Origin: Chloroflexota bacterium
Lineage (GTDB): Bacteria; Chloroflexota; Dehalococcoidia; Lucifugimonadales; JACPCL1
Assembly: GCA_016179765.1 (NCBI GenBank)
Contig: JACPCL010000038.1
Coordinates: 1 to 49,564 of the forward strand
Direction of reading: 5' to 3'
Length of the DNA: 49,564 nt
The notes under the pieces were generated by a model, which was given only the letters and a program-made list of their open reading frames with translations, was not told where the DNA came from and made no database searches. This document shows, one piece after another, positions 1 through 8,635 of this stretch. Numbering within the stretch: position 1 is the stretch's first letter; every line of letters starts with the position of its first letter. The translations under genes were made by a program, and so were the position numbers.

Positions 1-1
1 G

Positions 2-103
2 GGCAAGAAAACCGGATCGGAAGACACCAAAAGCCACCCTTCACCAAGAAAATATCCCATCTATCTGGTTACAACAGCCTTTTTCAACACCCTGTTAGGA
101 TAA
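2..103 (+). CDS. possible C-terminal end of an upstream gene (partial)
   Basis: An open frame enters from the left edge and ends at a TAA at 101-103, five bases before the ATG of the glycosyltransferase fusion. It would encode about 33 residues ending in ...FFNTLLG, with a hydrophobic tail. The other two forward frames are also open here, so coding status is weak; the close spacing to the next start, as in an operon, is the main support. Confidence 0.3.
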   Translation, partial: GKKTGSEDTKSHPSPRKYPIYLVTTAFFNTLLG

Positions 104-108
104 CCCAG

Positions 109-1983
109 ATGCATATCCTTCTCATACACCAGGCGTTTGCAACCGAAGACGAGGCAGGTGGCACCCGTCATTATGAGATAGGGAAATATTTGTCTCAAAA
201 AGGCCATGTTCTTACTGCCGTAGCTAGCACCGTAAACTACCAAACCAGGCAAACTATCAAGAAGCTAAAAGGGAAACGCCTCCCCCAGCAAGGTCCTGGA
301 CTCGTGATTTGTAGGGCTTGGGCATATCCCACAAGGCGAGGAGTATTTTGGGGGCGTTTAATGGCGTTTGTCAGCTTTATGATTACCTCTTTTCTCGTGG
401 GTCTGAATGTTAGAAAAGTGGACATGGTGTGGGGAACGTCCCCACCTATCTTCCAAGCAATAACTGCGTATTTACTCGCGAGACTGAAGGGGGTACCTTT
501 TGTTTTAGAAGTCCGCGATCTTTGGCCAGACTTTGCTATTTCCACAGGTATTCTTCACAATAGGTTTCTGATCCTTTTATCACGTTATCTAGAGCGGTTT
601 CTTTATCATAATGCAGACCAAATCATGACCAATTCACCGGGTTTCATTCCTATTATCCTTTCCAGAGGCAGCGCCAAGTTCCAGACACAGGTGGTATCAA
701 ATGGTGTTGACATAGCTATGTTCTCAAATCCCAATGACCAAGAATTGCGTGGACAGCTTGGTTTAGAAGGAAAATTTGTAGCCATATACGCTGGAGCACA
801 TGGCCTAGCCAATGATTTGGAAACCGTGCTAGCGGCGGCCAAAATCTTGCGCAAGCATCAAGACGTTGTCTTCGTGCTCATGGGTGATGGCCCGTTGCGT
901 GATTCTCTTATGCAAAAAGCTAGAGACGAGGAACTAAATAACGTACAGTTCATTCCTCCCCAGCCTAAAGCTCGCGTACCTTCCTACCTTGCAGTTGCTG
1001 ATGTTTGCATAGCTACCCTAAAAGCTGTCCCTATGTTTGATACAACTTATCCCAATAAAGTTTTCGATTATATGGCAGCTAGGCGACCTACCCTGTTGGC
1101 TATAGATGGAGCTATCCGAGATGTGGTTGAGAAGGCAGATGGCGGACGCTTTGTACCACCTGGCGACGCTCAGGCGCTTGCTGAAGCAACAATGATGTAC
1201 TATCGGAGCAGAGAGTTACGACTCCGCCAGGGAGAAAACGCCCGTCTGTATGCAGAAGCCTACTTTGACAGACCAGTCCAGGCTGCTAAGGCTGAAGCGA
1301 TATTCCAAAAGGCCCTTCGTGACCATGTCATGAAGGGATGGTTCAGAATGATGTTCAAGCGAATCCTCGATATCATCAGTTCTCTCGTTGCACTTCTATT
1401 TCTAGCTATCCCCTTTGCCATCTTCGCTATTGCTATCAAGCTGGACTCCCGGGGCCCCGTGTTCTTCCGGCAGGAGCGGGTGGGACTTAAGGGAGGGGTC
1501 TTCAAACCCTGGAAGTTCAGGACGATGGTGGACGGGGCGGTCCACACTGGCCTTGGCCTTTCTGCGGCAAAAGATGACCCACGCATCACACGAGTAGGCC
1601 GGTTTTTGCGCAACACTGGCATAGACGAGCTGCCACAGTTTATCAACGTCCTGATGGGCCAGATGAGCCTGGTGGGGCCGCGGCCTACGGTGCCCAGCCA
1701 GGTGGAGCGCTACGATGATGCGCAGCGCCGGCGGCTTCTGGCGAAGCCAGGCGTCACGGGCCTGGCCGTGGTGCGCGGTCGCAACGCCCTCTCCTGGGAA
1801 GAGCGCATCAAGCTGGACACGTGGTATATTGACCACTGGTCCATCTGGCTGGACATCAAGATTCTGGCGCTAACCCCCTGGAAGGTGCTGGTGACCAGGG
1901 AGGGGCTATATGGGGAGGATGGGGTCAATGAAGACTTCGGATCCCCATCGCAACCGTCCCTTTCCAAGAAGGAACAGCAGTGA
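109..1983 (+). CDS. GT4 glycosyltransferase fused to a PglC/WcaJ-type phosphoglycosyl transferase
   Basis: A 624-residue two-domain enzyme. Residues 1 to about 405 are a GT-B, family GT4 glycosyltransferase (start MHILLIHQAF, then a GVDIAMF donor-domain region and a YPNKVFDYMA motif). Residues about 410-624 are a bacterial sugar transferase: one hydrophobic segment after FKRILDIISS, then PVFFRQERVG, KFRTM, DELPQF and SLVGPRP. The second domain would load a sugar phosphate onto undecaprenyl phosphate; the first would add the next sugar, so successive membrane steps are on one chain. The next gene overlaps by 4 nt (ATGA-type). The GT4 half is visibly AT-richer than the transferase half, with the change near 1400, suggesting a fusion of pieces with different histories. 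The frame is open upstream of 109, but MHILLIHQ is the usual GT4 beginning and AGGAT lies just upstream. Confidence 0.88.
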   Translation: MHILLIHQAFATEDEAGGTRHYEIGKYLSQKGHVLTAVASTVNYQTRQTIKKLKGKRLPQQGPGLVICRAWAYPTRRGVFWGRLMAFVSFMITSFLVGLNVRKVDMVWGTSPPIFQAITAYLLARLKGVPFVLEVRDLWPDFAISTGILHNRFLILLSRYLERFLYHNADQIMTNSPGFIPIILSRGSAKFQTQVVSNGVDIAMFSNPNDQELRGQLGLEGKFVAIYAGAHGLANDLETVLAAAKILRKHQDVVFVLMGDGPLRDSLMQKARDEELNNVQFIPPQPKARVPSYLAVADVCIATLKAVPMFDTTYPNKVFDYMAARRPTLLAIDGAIRDVVEKADGGRFVPPGDAQALAEATMMYYRSRELRLRQGENARLYAEAYFDRPVQAAKAEAIFQKALRDHVMKGWFRMMFKRILDIISSLVALLFLAIPFAIFAIAIKLDSRGPVFFRQERVGLKGGVFKPWKFRTMVDGAVHTGLGLSAAKDDPRITRVGRFLRNTGIDELPQFINVLMGQMSLVGPRPTVPSQVERYDDAQRRRLLAKPGVTGLAVVRGRNALSWEERIKLDTWYIDHWSIWLDIKILALTPWKVLVTREGLYGEDGVNEDFGSPSQPSLSKKEQQ

Positions 1984-2624
1984 GGCTTCGGCCGGTCATA
2001 GTGTATGGGGCTGGGGGACATGCAAAGGTCGTCATAGACATCTTGGAGGTGGCCGGCCAGCATACTATCCTTGGCCTCATTGACGACGATCCCTATAAAA
2101 TAGGAACCTTCTTTTGCGGCTACAAGGTCCTCGGGGACATGAGGACGCTCCAGGATTGGCAAGCCGACCCTCCAGCCATCATCCTGGCCATCGGCGATAA
2201 CCACATCAGGAGCCGTCTGGCCGGCCGCCTGACGAGGTTTCCATTTACAACGGCTGTCCACCCTACAGCGACAGTAGCTCGGAAGGTCTCGGTAGGAGAG
2301 GGTACGGTTATGATGGCCCACGCTGTTATTAATCCTGGAGCAGTGATTGGGAACCACGTAATTGTCAACACGGGTGCGATTGTTGACCATGACTGCATTA
2401 TCGGTGACTTCGTACACCTGTCTCCAGGGGTAAAGCTGGGCGGCCATGTTACCATCGGCTCCAAGGCCCACGTGGGCATCGGCGCCACGGTCATCAACGA
2501 TGTGAGCATCGGCGCTGGGAGTATCATAGGCGCAGGCGCGGCAGTCGTTGAAGACGTCCCTGACGGCGTCCTGGCCATAGGCGTCCCGGCCGGGGTCATC
2601 AAGAGGGTGGAACCTATTCCCTAA
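1980..2624 (+). CDS. PglD/NeuD-family sugar O/N-acetyltransferase
   Basis: A 214-residue acyltransferase. Residues 1-85 form a Rossmann-like N-terminal domain (VIVYGAGGHAKVVIDIL); the rest is a left-handed beta-helix with hexapeptide repeats (GEGTVMMAHAVINPGAVIGN, then VNTGAIVDHDCIIGD with the catalytic His of the family). This family acetylates the 4-amino group of UDP-amino sugars (PglD) or sialic acid (NeuD). The gene overlaps the end of the transferase fusion by 4 nt and starts with ATG or GTG in that overlap. The DegT aminotransferase and the 4,6-dehydratase downstream would make its UDP-4-amino-sugar substrate, so PglD-like N-acetylation is the better reading. The substrate is inferred. 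Confidence 0.88.
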   Translation: MRLRPVIVYGAGGHAKVVIDILEVAGQHTILGLIDDDPYKIGTFFCGYKVLGDMRTLQDWQADPPAIILAIGDNHIRSRLAGRLTRFPFTTAVHPTATVARKVSVGEGTVMMAHAVINPGAVIGNHVIVNTGAIVDHDCIIGDFVHLSPGVKLGGHVTIGSKAHVGIGATVINDVSIGAGSIIGAGAAVVEDVPDGVLAIGVPAGVIKRVEPIP

Positions 2625-2637
2625 CAAGGAGTCAAGA

Positions 2638-3099
2638 ATGGCTCAGGAAAACCCGCGTCGGTACGGCATATATTTCTCTGACTACGGCGTCAAGGCCCTC
2701 AAGATTGACGCGACCGACATTGCTGCCTCCATTGGGACACCTTTTGACAACATCTATGCCCAAGGTCTGAGCCCTCTCATGGAACGCAGCGAAGGCGACG
2801 CCAGGAACCGCATGACCTATGCTTCGATGCATGCTGTTCTACGGCCCAAGGGCCGCGTCATTATGGTGCAGAGCGCCTACCGAACTAGCAAGTCGGGGAG
2901 GAAACTCTATCTCTCGTTACGAGAGCAACTCGCGATCGTGGATTCGATGAAGCTCTTTCAGGTGGTAAAGGTTTTCAACCACATGATCATCCCGCCTGGC
3001 TTTTACTCATACTACAACCGGAGGATTCTGAATTGGATCGACTTCAACATCGGAGGGGTGATTCCGTTCCGTCACATCATTATCCTGGAGAAGATCTAG
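2638..3099 (+). pseudogene. truncated SAM-dependent methyltransferase
   Basis: A 153-residue frame with a good AAGGAG 7 nt before the ATG. It resembles the central and C-terminal part of a class I methyltransferase: GIYFSDYGVKAL matches the segment after the SAM-binding loop, FDNIYAQGLSPLM the acidic/beta-4 region, and HAVLRPKGRVIMV the beta-5 strand. The glycine-rich motif I that binds SAM is missing, so it should not bind cofactor. It sits between the acetyltransferase and the aminotransferase on the same strand, so it probably descends from a sugar methyltransferase of this locus. An intact protein with another job cannot be excluded, because the frame is open and has a ribosome site. Confidence 0.55.
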
Positions 3100-3146
3100 G
3101 GGAGATTCAATTCTCTTGTTTGGGTAGTAGGAAAGGTGTGCAGCAT

Positions 3147-4280
3147 ATGTCCAACCTTCCCCTGGCCGCTCCCGACATCACCGACCGCGAGCGGGAGCTG
3201 GTGATGCAGGTGCTCAGCACACCTATCCTCAGCGGCGGGCCCATGGTGCAGCGCTTTGAGCAGATGGCCGCCGCGGTGGCCCGCCGCAAGCATGCCATCG
3301 CCGTCAGCAGCGGCACCGCCGGCCTGCACGTCATCGTGCGAGCTCTGGGCCTCGGCCCTGGTGACGCCGTGATTACCACGCCCTACAGCTTCATCGCCTC
3401 CTCCAACTGCCTGCTGTACGAAAGTGTACAGCCCATCTTTGTGGACATTGAGGCGGACACCTTCAACATAGACCCCGACCGCATCACTGACGCCCTGCGC
3501 TCCGATGGCTCCAGGCGCAATCGTATCAAGGGCATCCTGGCCGTGGACATCTTTGGCCATCCCGCCCGGTGGGAGCATCTGGAGGCCATTGCCCAGGAAC
3601 ACGGCCTCAAGCTGATTGAGGACTCCGCCGAGTCCCTGGGGAGCAGCCTTAGCGGGCGGCCCTGCGGCTCCTTTGGCGACGCCGCCATCTTCGCCTTCTA
3701 CCCCAACAAGCAAATCACCACTGGCGAGGGTGGCGTCGTCCTCACCGACAGCGAAGACCTGGCCGAGATGGCTCGCAGCCTGCGCAACCAGGGCCGTGGC
3801 CCCGCCAGCGATTGGCTGGAGCATGTGCGCCTGGGGTACAACTACCGCCTCAGCGAGCTGCACGCCGCCCTGGGCGTGGCCCAGCTTGAGCGGCTGCAGG
3901 AGCTGCTAGCCAAGCGCGCTCAGGTGGCCGCGTGGTACGACGAAGGGTTACGGGACATCTCCTACCTCACGCCTCCCGCCAAACAAGACGGCGCGGAGGT
4001 AAGCTGGTTTGTGTACGTGATACGCCTCAAGAACGCTGGTCACCGGCAGCAGGTGATGCAATGGCTCAAAGAGAGGGGCGTCCCTACCCGCCCCTACTTC
4101 CCCGCAATCCACCTTATGTCCTTTTATCGGGAGCAATTTGGCTTCAAAGAGGGGGACTTCCCCATTACCGAAGCCGTCGCTGCATCCACCCTTGCCCTGC
4201 CCTTCCACAACAACATGACGGAAGCTGAAGTCAACTACGTGTGCGACCAGCTTCAGGCACTCACGGAGAGTTTATCGTAG
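3147..4280 (+). CDS. DegT/DnrJ/EryC1/StrS-family sugar aminotransferase (PglE-like)
   Basis: A 377-residue PLP-dependent aminotransferase that would convert a UDP-4-keto-6-deoxy sugar to the 4-amino sugar with glutamate as donor. Visible signatures are ISSGTAGLH-like VSSGTAGLHV near residue 55, TTPYSFIASSN, EDSAESLGS, and FYPNKQITTGEGG with the PLP lysine at residue 188. Length is normal for the family. The start at 3147 (MSNLPLAAPDITDRE) is preferred because an AGGAAAGGTG ribosome site lies just upstream; the frame opens earlier but encodes an unlikely leader overlapping the previous gene. It sits directly before the 4,6-dehydratase that would supply its substrate. Confidence 0.92.
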   Translation: MSNLPLAAPDITDRERELVMQVLSTPILSGGPMVQRFEQMAAAVARRKHAIAVSSGTAGLHVIVRALGLGPGDAVITTPYSFIASSNCLLYESVQPIFVDIEADTFNIDPDRITDALRSDGSRRNRIKGILAVDIFGHPARWEHLEAIAQEHGLKLIEDSAESLGSSLSGRPCGSFGDAAIFAFYPNKQITTGEGGVVLTDSEDLAEMARSLRNQGRGPASDWLEHVRLGYNYRLSELHAALGVAQLERLQELLAKRAQVAAWYDEGLRDISYLTPPAKQDGAEVSWFVYVIRLKNAGHRQQVMQWLKERGVPTRPYFPAIHLMSFYREQFGFKEGDFPITEAVAASTLALPFHNNMTEAEVNYVCDQLQALTESLS

Positions 4281-6160
4281 TGGCCTCCTTGCCCACCAAG
4301 ACAGCCCTCCTCCGGAAGTACCGCCGGCCCCTGGTCGTTGCAGTCCACCTTACCTTGGTGATCGTCGTCTACTGGGTCGCCTTCCTGCTGCGGTACGATT
4401 TCCGTGTTAGCACGCTTCCGGCTGGCCTTATCCTCAAGAGCCTCCTGCTCCTGTTGGCAGCACGTGTCCTGGCTATGGGCCTCTTCCACCTCTTTCAGGG
4501 GCTTTGGCGATACGTCAGCGTCAAAGACATCTGGCAGATCATCAAGGCGAGCAGCCTGGGCTCCCTGGTCTTTGTTCCCACCGCCTGGGCCGTCTTTGGC
4601 CCAGGTCAAATCCCCGTGAGCATCTTCTTCATGGACTGGGCTGGCAACATCCTGGCCCTGGGTGGCGTGCGGATAGCCGGGCTGCTGGCCCGAGAGACGC
4701 TGGGGCTGGGCAGGCCCAGGGCCGAGGGAGGAAAGCACCTCCTCATCATAGGCGCAGGCGATGCCGGTGCGGTGCTGTGCCGGGAGGCGCAGGAGCACCC
4801 GGAGCGCGGCTACCTGCCCATCGGCTTCATAGACGACGCTCCCTGGAAGGCCGACGCATCGGTGCACGGCGTCCCGGTCCTGGGCAGTCGGGAGGCCCTC
4901 GCCCGCATCGTCACAGAGCGGCATGTAGAGACCATATTCATCGCCATCCCTTCGGCCACGCGAGAGCAGATGCGGGGCATGGTGGAGGCCTGCCGTGCCA
5001 CCGGCCTGCCCTTCACCACGCTGCCGGCCATACCCAGCATCCTGGATGGCCGTGTTGGCATTGACATGCTCCGAAAGGTGGACATTACCGACCTTTTGGG
5101 GCGCGCACCCGTGGAGTTGGACCGGAAGGGCATCGGCGCATATCTTCTGGGCAAGCGCATCCTGGTAACAGGAGCCGCCGGCTCTATTGGCGGGGAGCTC
5201 GCCAGGCAGATTGCTGCCTTCCGTCCAGAGCTCCTGGTGCTGGTAGATCGCGCGGAGAACCCGCTGTTCTTCTTTGAAGACGAGTTCCACCGCACCTTCC
5301 CCGGCCAGCCCTTTGTGGCGGAGGTGCGAGACGTCTGCGACCTTCCCGGCATCGGCCAACTCCTGGAGGCGCATAGGCCCCACCTGGTCTTCCACGCCGC
5401 TGCCCACAAACACGTGCCTTTGATGGAGCGTACCCCCGCCGAGGCCGTGCGCAACAATGTCCTGGGTACCCATAACCTGGCCCGCGCATCCCAACGGTAC
5501 GGCGTGGAGAAGCTGGTGCTCATCTCTACGGACAAGGCGGTCAAGCCCACCAGCGTCATGGGCGCCACCAAGCGGATAGCGGAAATGCTGTTGCAGGCCA
5601 TGGACCAGCAGGGGTCCACGCGCTTGGTAGCGGTGCGCTTTGGCAATGTCCTGGGCAGCAACGCCAGTGTAGTGCCGATATTCCAGGAGCAGATCGCACG
5701 AGGCGGTCCGGTCACCGTTACCCACCCCGATGCGCGGCGCTACTTCATGACCATCCCAGAGGCAGCGCAGCTGGTGCTCCAAGCAGGAGCCATTGGCTCT
5801 GGAGGCGAGATCTTTGTCCTGGATATGGGCCAGCCAGTCCGTATCCTGGACCTGGCCAGGGAGCTTATCTCCCTGGCAGGGCTAGTGCCCGAAAAGGACG
5901 TCAAGATCGTCTTCACGGGCCTGCGCCCTGGGGAAAAGCTAACGGAGGAGCTGGCGCTAGAAGGCGAAGACTTGCTGCCCACCAGTCACCCCAAGCTGCG
6001 CGTGGTGCGGGAGTCTCCTCCTGCTGATGACATGGAGGAACGGATCGTGCAGTTGATCGCTCGCCTTCCCCAGCTTTCTCCCGAAGGCGTCAAGGAGGAG
6101 ATACGCCACCTGGTGCCAGAGTACACACTAGCAGCACAGGCTAGCGTTTGGGACGGATAA
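4280..6160 (+). CDS. membrane UDP-sugar 4,6-dehydratase (PglF/WbpM/CapD family)
   Basis: About 626 residues. Four hydrophobic segments at the N-terminus are followed by a first nucleotide-binding region (LLIIGAGDAGAVL), then the catalytic SDR domain: ILVTGAAGSIGGELARQI for NAD, AAAHKHVPLME, and STDKAVKPTSVMGATKR, where Met replaces the usual Tyr, as is typical of the PglF/WbpM group. These enzymes convert UDP-GlcNAc to the 4-keto-6-deoxy sugar. The chosen start is the GTG at 4280, which overlaps the TAG of the aminotransferase and has GGAGAG about 10 nt upstream; a GTG at 4241 is the alternative. It is the first enzymatic step of the cassette although it is encoded last, just before the terminator at 6182. 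Confidence 0.9.
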   Translation: MASLPTKTALLRKYRRPLVVAVHLTLVIVVYWVAFLLRYDFRVSTLPAGLILKSLLLLLAARVLAMGLFHLFQGLWRYVSVKDIWQIIKASSLGSLVFVPTAWAVFGPGQIPVSIFFMDWAGNILALGGVRIAGLLARETLGLGRPRAEGGKHLLIIGAGDAGAVLCREAQEHPERGYLPIGFIDDAPWKADASVHGVPVLGSREALARIVTERHVETIFIAIPSATREQMRGMVEACRATGLPFTTLPAIPSILDGRVGIDMLRKVDITDLLGRAPVELDRKGIGAYLLGKRILVTGAAGSIGGELARQIAAFRPELLVLVDRAENPLFFFEDEFHRTFPGQPFVAEVRDVCDLPGIGQLLEAHRPHLVFHAAAHKHVPLMERTPAEAVRNNVLGTHNLARASQRYGVEKLVLISTDKAVKPTSVMGATKRIAEMLLQAMDQQGSTRLVAVRFGNVLGSNASVVPIFQEQIARGGPVTVTHPDARRYFMTIPEAAQLVLQAGAIGSGGEIFVLDMGQPVRILDLARELISLAGLVPEKDVKIVFTGLRPGEKLTEELALEGEDLLPTSHPKLRVVRESPPADDMEERIVQLIARLPQLSPEGVKEEIRHLVPEYTLAAQASVWDG

Positions 6161-6181
6161 CTCCCTTCTCCAAGTAACCGT

Positions 6182-6214
6182 GTCGGGGCGAGGTAACCTC
6201 GCCCCGACTGTTTT
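6182..6214 (+). terminator. rho-independent terminator after the glycan cluster
   Basis: A perfect 12-bp stem (GTCGGGGCGAGG, loop TAA, reverse complement) is followed by TGTTTT. It lies 21 nt after the dehydratase stop and just before the end of the convergent O-antigen-ligase gene, so it probably terminates the forward glycan transcript. The stem also resembles the GGGGCG...CGCCCC palindromes found elsewhere in the window. Confidence 0.8.
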
Positions 6215-6224
6215 ACACGCATAG

Positions 6225-8471
6225 CTATGGGCTGGATGGAGTAACCCCACACTCAATCCTTTGCCGCTCCTCCAGGGTAAGGTCCGGCTTCCCTTCCCAG
6301 CGGCAGCGGTATTCGGCTTCCCCAACCTGCCGCCGCAGCTTGCCTTCCATGTCTTTGCGCAGGTCTGCCAAGAGAGAGGCCTTTGCAGGCTTTTCCTTTA
6401 CGCTGAGGTAGAGGGTTGTCAGGGCTTGAGGATACCCCTCCTCCAGGGACTGCTGGTGGATAAAGGCCAGTTCTACCCCGATCAGCCCCGGGGCAAGCAG
6501 CTTTGCCTGCTCTATCAACTCACGTGCCCCGCTCAACAGACTGGGGGAAGAAGCTGACGCCGACTGGTACACCTTTGCCAGGCTCAGGTAGATGCGCGGG
6601 TTCTGCGGCTCGCTCCCAAGGGCAATCTTTCCTTCCCGCTCCACCTGCTCCAACACGGCCGGTACGTCGTTGCGAGGCGTTAGGGACCAGTTTTCGGCCA
6701 GGGTGTCAAGCAGAAACTGACGGCCCAGGGTGGCCAGGGGAGGGAAGGCCATGAAGCTGCTTTGGGCCTCGGCCACAAACCCGCGAACGCTGCTACCCTG
6801 TACAGGAAAAATCTCCGCGGCGTGGTACGGCCGGTAATTCACCCAGAAGAGCAGAAAGGGGACGGTCAGGACCAGCACCAGGCTAGCCCCAATCACCACA
6901 AGCCCCCCAAACTCACCGTCCCTTCCTCCAACAGCCTCGCTTCTCTGGGGGCCGGGTGGGGTGTCTCGGCTCACCCTCTCACTGGCCGTACGCCCTCGCC
7001 GGTCTCCCCTTCCGAGAGGCGCACCAGACGGTCCTTGCACCTCCTTTAGGGCACATTCCCTCGGTGTCCCCTGCGGGTATTCCCTTCCCGCAGCCCAGGC
7101 CACCAAGAGGAGGAAGGACAAGAAGATGCCGGACGTGTCAAAAAGGAACAGGTCCTGGACAATGTATCCTACCGACGCCGCCAGTACGAACAACGCCAGG
7201 GGTTGCTGGTTTCCTCCTTGTCGCACTGCCGCCGCCACAACCCACAGCAACCGCCCTGCTATCAGCAGGTAGAGGAAAAAACCTGTAGCCCCTTTGGTGA
7301 CCAGCTCTTCAACGGGCTTGTTATGAGCTTGGTCTGCAATCTCCACACCAATGGGCGTTTTCTGGGTACGAGTGTTGCGATCAAAGGCCACCGCGAAGTT
7401 CTCCGGCCCCCAGCCCAGCAAAGGCTTCTGGGCAAAAGCGTTCAGGCCGGTTGAGGCAATGGTCATACGACTCGCCACTGAGGAATCGCTGCTGCCAAAG
7501 GTCAACGTGTAGTCAATCCGCCGGAGCAGCACGTTAGACCTGGCCAGGGCCTGGAAAGGCGCCGTGGTGTGCGCCAGAGGCAGCAGCGCCGCTATCAGGA
7601 GCGTCAGGGCCATCGCCACACCCACTCCCAGCTTGATCCTCCGCCGCTTGCCCCAAATGAGGTAAGCCGCTCCCGCGGCCAGGAGGCCTGCCGCAAGGCC
7701 CAGGGCTGCGCCTCGCGTGCCGGAAAGGGTAAGCACCCAAAGGCCCAGGGCTGCCGTCAGCCCCCAGAACACTCGCCAGGCCAGCAAGAACTCACCATAG
7801 GTTCTTCGTGCCTCCCGGCGTCGCGGGCGGCGGGCCCGGCGCACCGGCGGAGGCTCCTCCCTTGGTGTGCGCTGGAAGGATTGGACGAGAAATCCTAGCG
7901 CTACGAGGCTGTTCACCAGAGCATAGGCAGCCACATACGTAGCGTTGCCAAAGGTGATGTCAAGACGCGAAGTGGGTTTCATGTACCAGAAAAGGAAGTC
8001 AAAGACCCGCAGGTTGAAGTGCTGGGCCAGCCCAAGGATGGAGATCCCGAGGGCAATCCCCAGGTTGGCATTCAACAACCACCGCCAATGGGCCGTGTTA
8101 CGCCAGACGCTTACCAGGACGATGAGAAACAGCAGCCAGTGGGCCAGGTCAAAGACGCCCCCCATGCGGCGGAAGTCGCCCCAGAAGCTGCGCTGAAAGC
8201 TGACCCCCGCCATGGCCGAGGCCAGGCTGGCCACCACGTACAACGCAAACAGCCACACAATCCACGACCGCGGCAGCCGGTAGCGCGGCTCCGCCAGGGC
8301 CAGGACTATCCACATACCAAAGACAATCTCCACCAGGGAGCGGAAATAGACGGCCTTGCCTACTACAAAGGGAAATAGAGTCCTCTCCGTGACCACCAGG
8401 GGCGTTAGAAGGATAAGCAGCACGCCGACCCAGATACCCGTGCGGAGAGCGTCTTGAAAACGGAAAGTCAT
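6225..8471 (-). CDS. O-antigen ligase/Wzy_C-family membrane protein with C-terminal TPR-like region
   Basis: A 748-residue multi-pass protein. At least ten hydrophobic segments fill residues 10-460; the Wzy_C region lies around residues 200-430 and contains KPLLGWGPENFAVAF, typical of ligase and polymerase families. A charged, Arg/Gly/Pro-rich segment (about 460-520) interrupts the membrane part, then one more membrane helix is followed by a soluble C-terminus with helical repeat character (NPRIYLSLAKVYQSA, ARELIEQAKLLAPG). Such proteins transfer lipid-linked glycan to a lipid or protein acceptor outside the membrane. The gene is convergent with the glycan cassette, whose product it may use. 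An extended -10 (TGCTATGAT) lies about 60 nt upstream of the ATG. Ligase, polymerase and oligosaccharyltransferase cannot be separated from sequence alone. Confidence 0.82.
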   Translation of the reverse strand: MTFRFQDALRTGIWVGVLLILLTPLVVTERTLFPFVVGKAVYFRSLVEIVFGMWIVLALAEPRYRLPRSWIVWLFALYVVASLASAMAGVSFQRSFWGDFRRMGGVFDLAHWLLFLIVLVSVWRNTAHWRWLLNANLGIALGISILGLAQHFNLRVFDFLFWYMKPTSRLDITFGNATYVAAYALVNSLVALGFLVQSFQRTPREEPPPVRRARRPRRREARRTYGEFLLAWRVFWGLTAALGLWVLTLSGTRGAALGLAAGLLAAGAAYLIWGKRRRIKLGVGVAMALTLLIAALLPLAHTTAPFQALARSNVLLRRIDYTLTFGSSDSSVASRMTIASTGLNAFAQKPLLGWGPENFAVAFDRNTRTQKTPIGVEIADQAHNKPVEELVTKGATGFFLYLLIAGRLLWVVAAAVRQGGNQQPLALFVLAASVGYIVQDLFLFDTSGIFLSFLLLVAWAAGREYPQGTPRECALKEVQGPSGAPLGRGDRRGRTASERVSRDTPPGPQRSEAVGGRDGEFGGLVVIGASLVLVLTVPFLLFWVNYRPYHAAEIFPVQGSSVRGFVAEAQSSFMAFPPLATLGRQFLLDTLAENWSLTPRNDVPAVLEQVEREGKIALGSEPQNPRIYLSLAKVYQSASASSPSLLSGARELIEQAKLLAPGLIGVELAFIHQQSLEEGYPQALTTLYLSVKEKPAKASLLADLRKDMEGKLRRQVGEAEYRCRWEGKPDLTLEERQRIECGVTPSSP

Positions 8472-8530
8472 TGCCTGCTACCCGGAGCTACGCTTAGCTT
8501 TGCGCCCGGAACAGGCCAAAGCCATCGGCT

Positions 8531-8539
8531 ATCATAGCA
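8531..8539 (-). promoter_or_regulatory. extended -10 promoter candidate for the ligase gene
   Basis: Read on the minus strand, TGCTATGAT fits an extended -10 (TGn-TATGAT). No good -35 is seen 16-18 nt further upstream. The predicted leader would be about 50 nt. Confidence 0.4.
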
Positions 8540-8635
8540 CAGTTGGCGAGTGCGCCTGCCCTTGCCTCCGCCAGCCATCACCCGTATACTTCCTTCGCTC
8601 TCACTGACAAGTCCAACCGTAAAGCAGGCCAACCC

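Noticed and set aside
1710-2627. 305-codon reverse open frame over the acetyltransferase
   Set aside because: Antisense of the hexapeptide-repeat gene; the forward protein has all family motifs.
4253-5782. 509-codon open frame antisense to the dehydratase gene
   Set aside because: It mirrors a high-GC coding region and has no ribosome site or recognisable domain; the sense protein is a clear family member.
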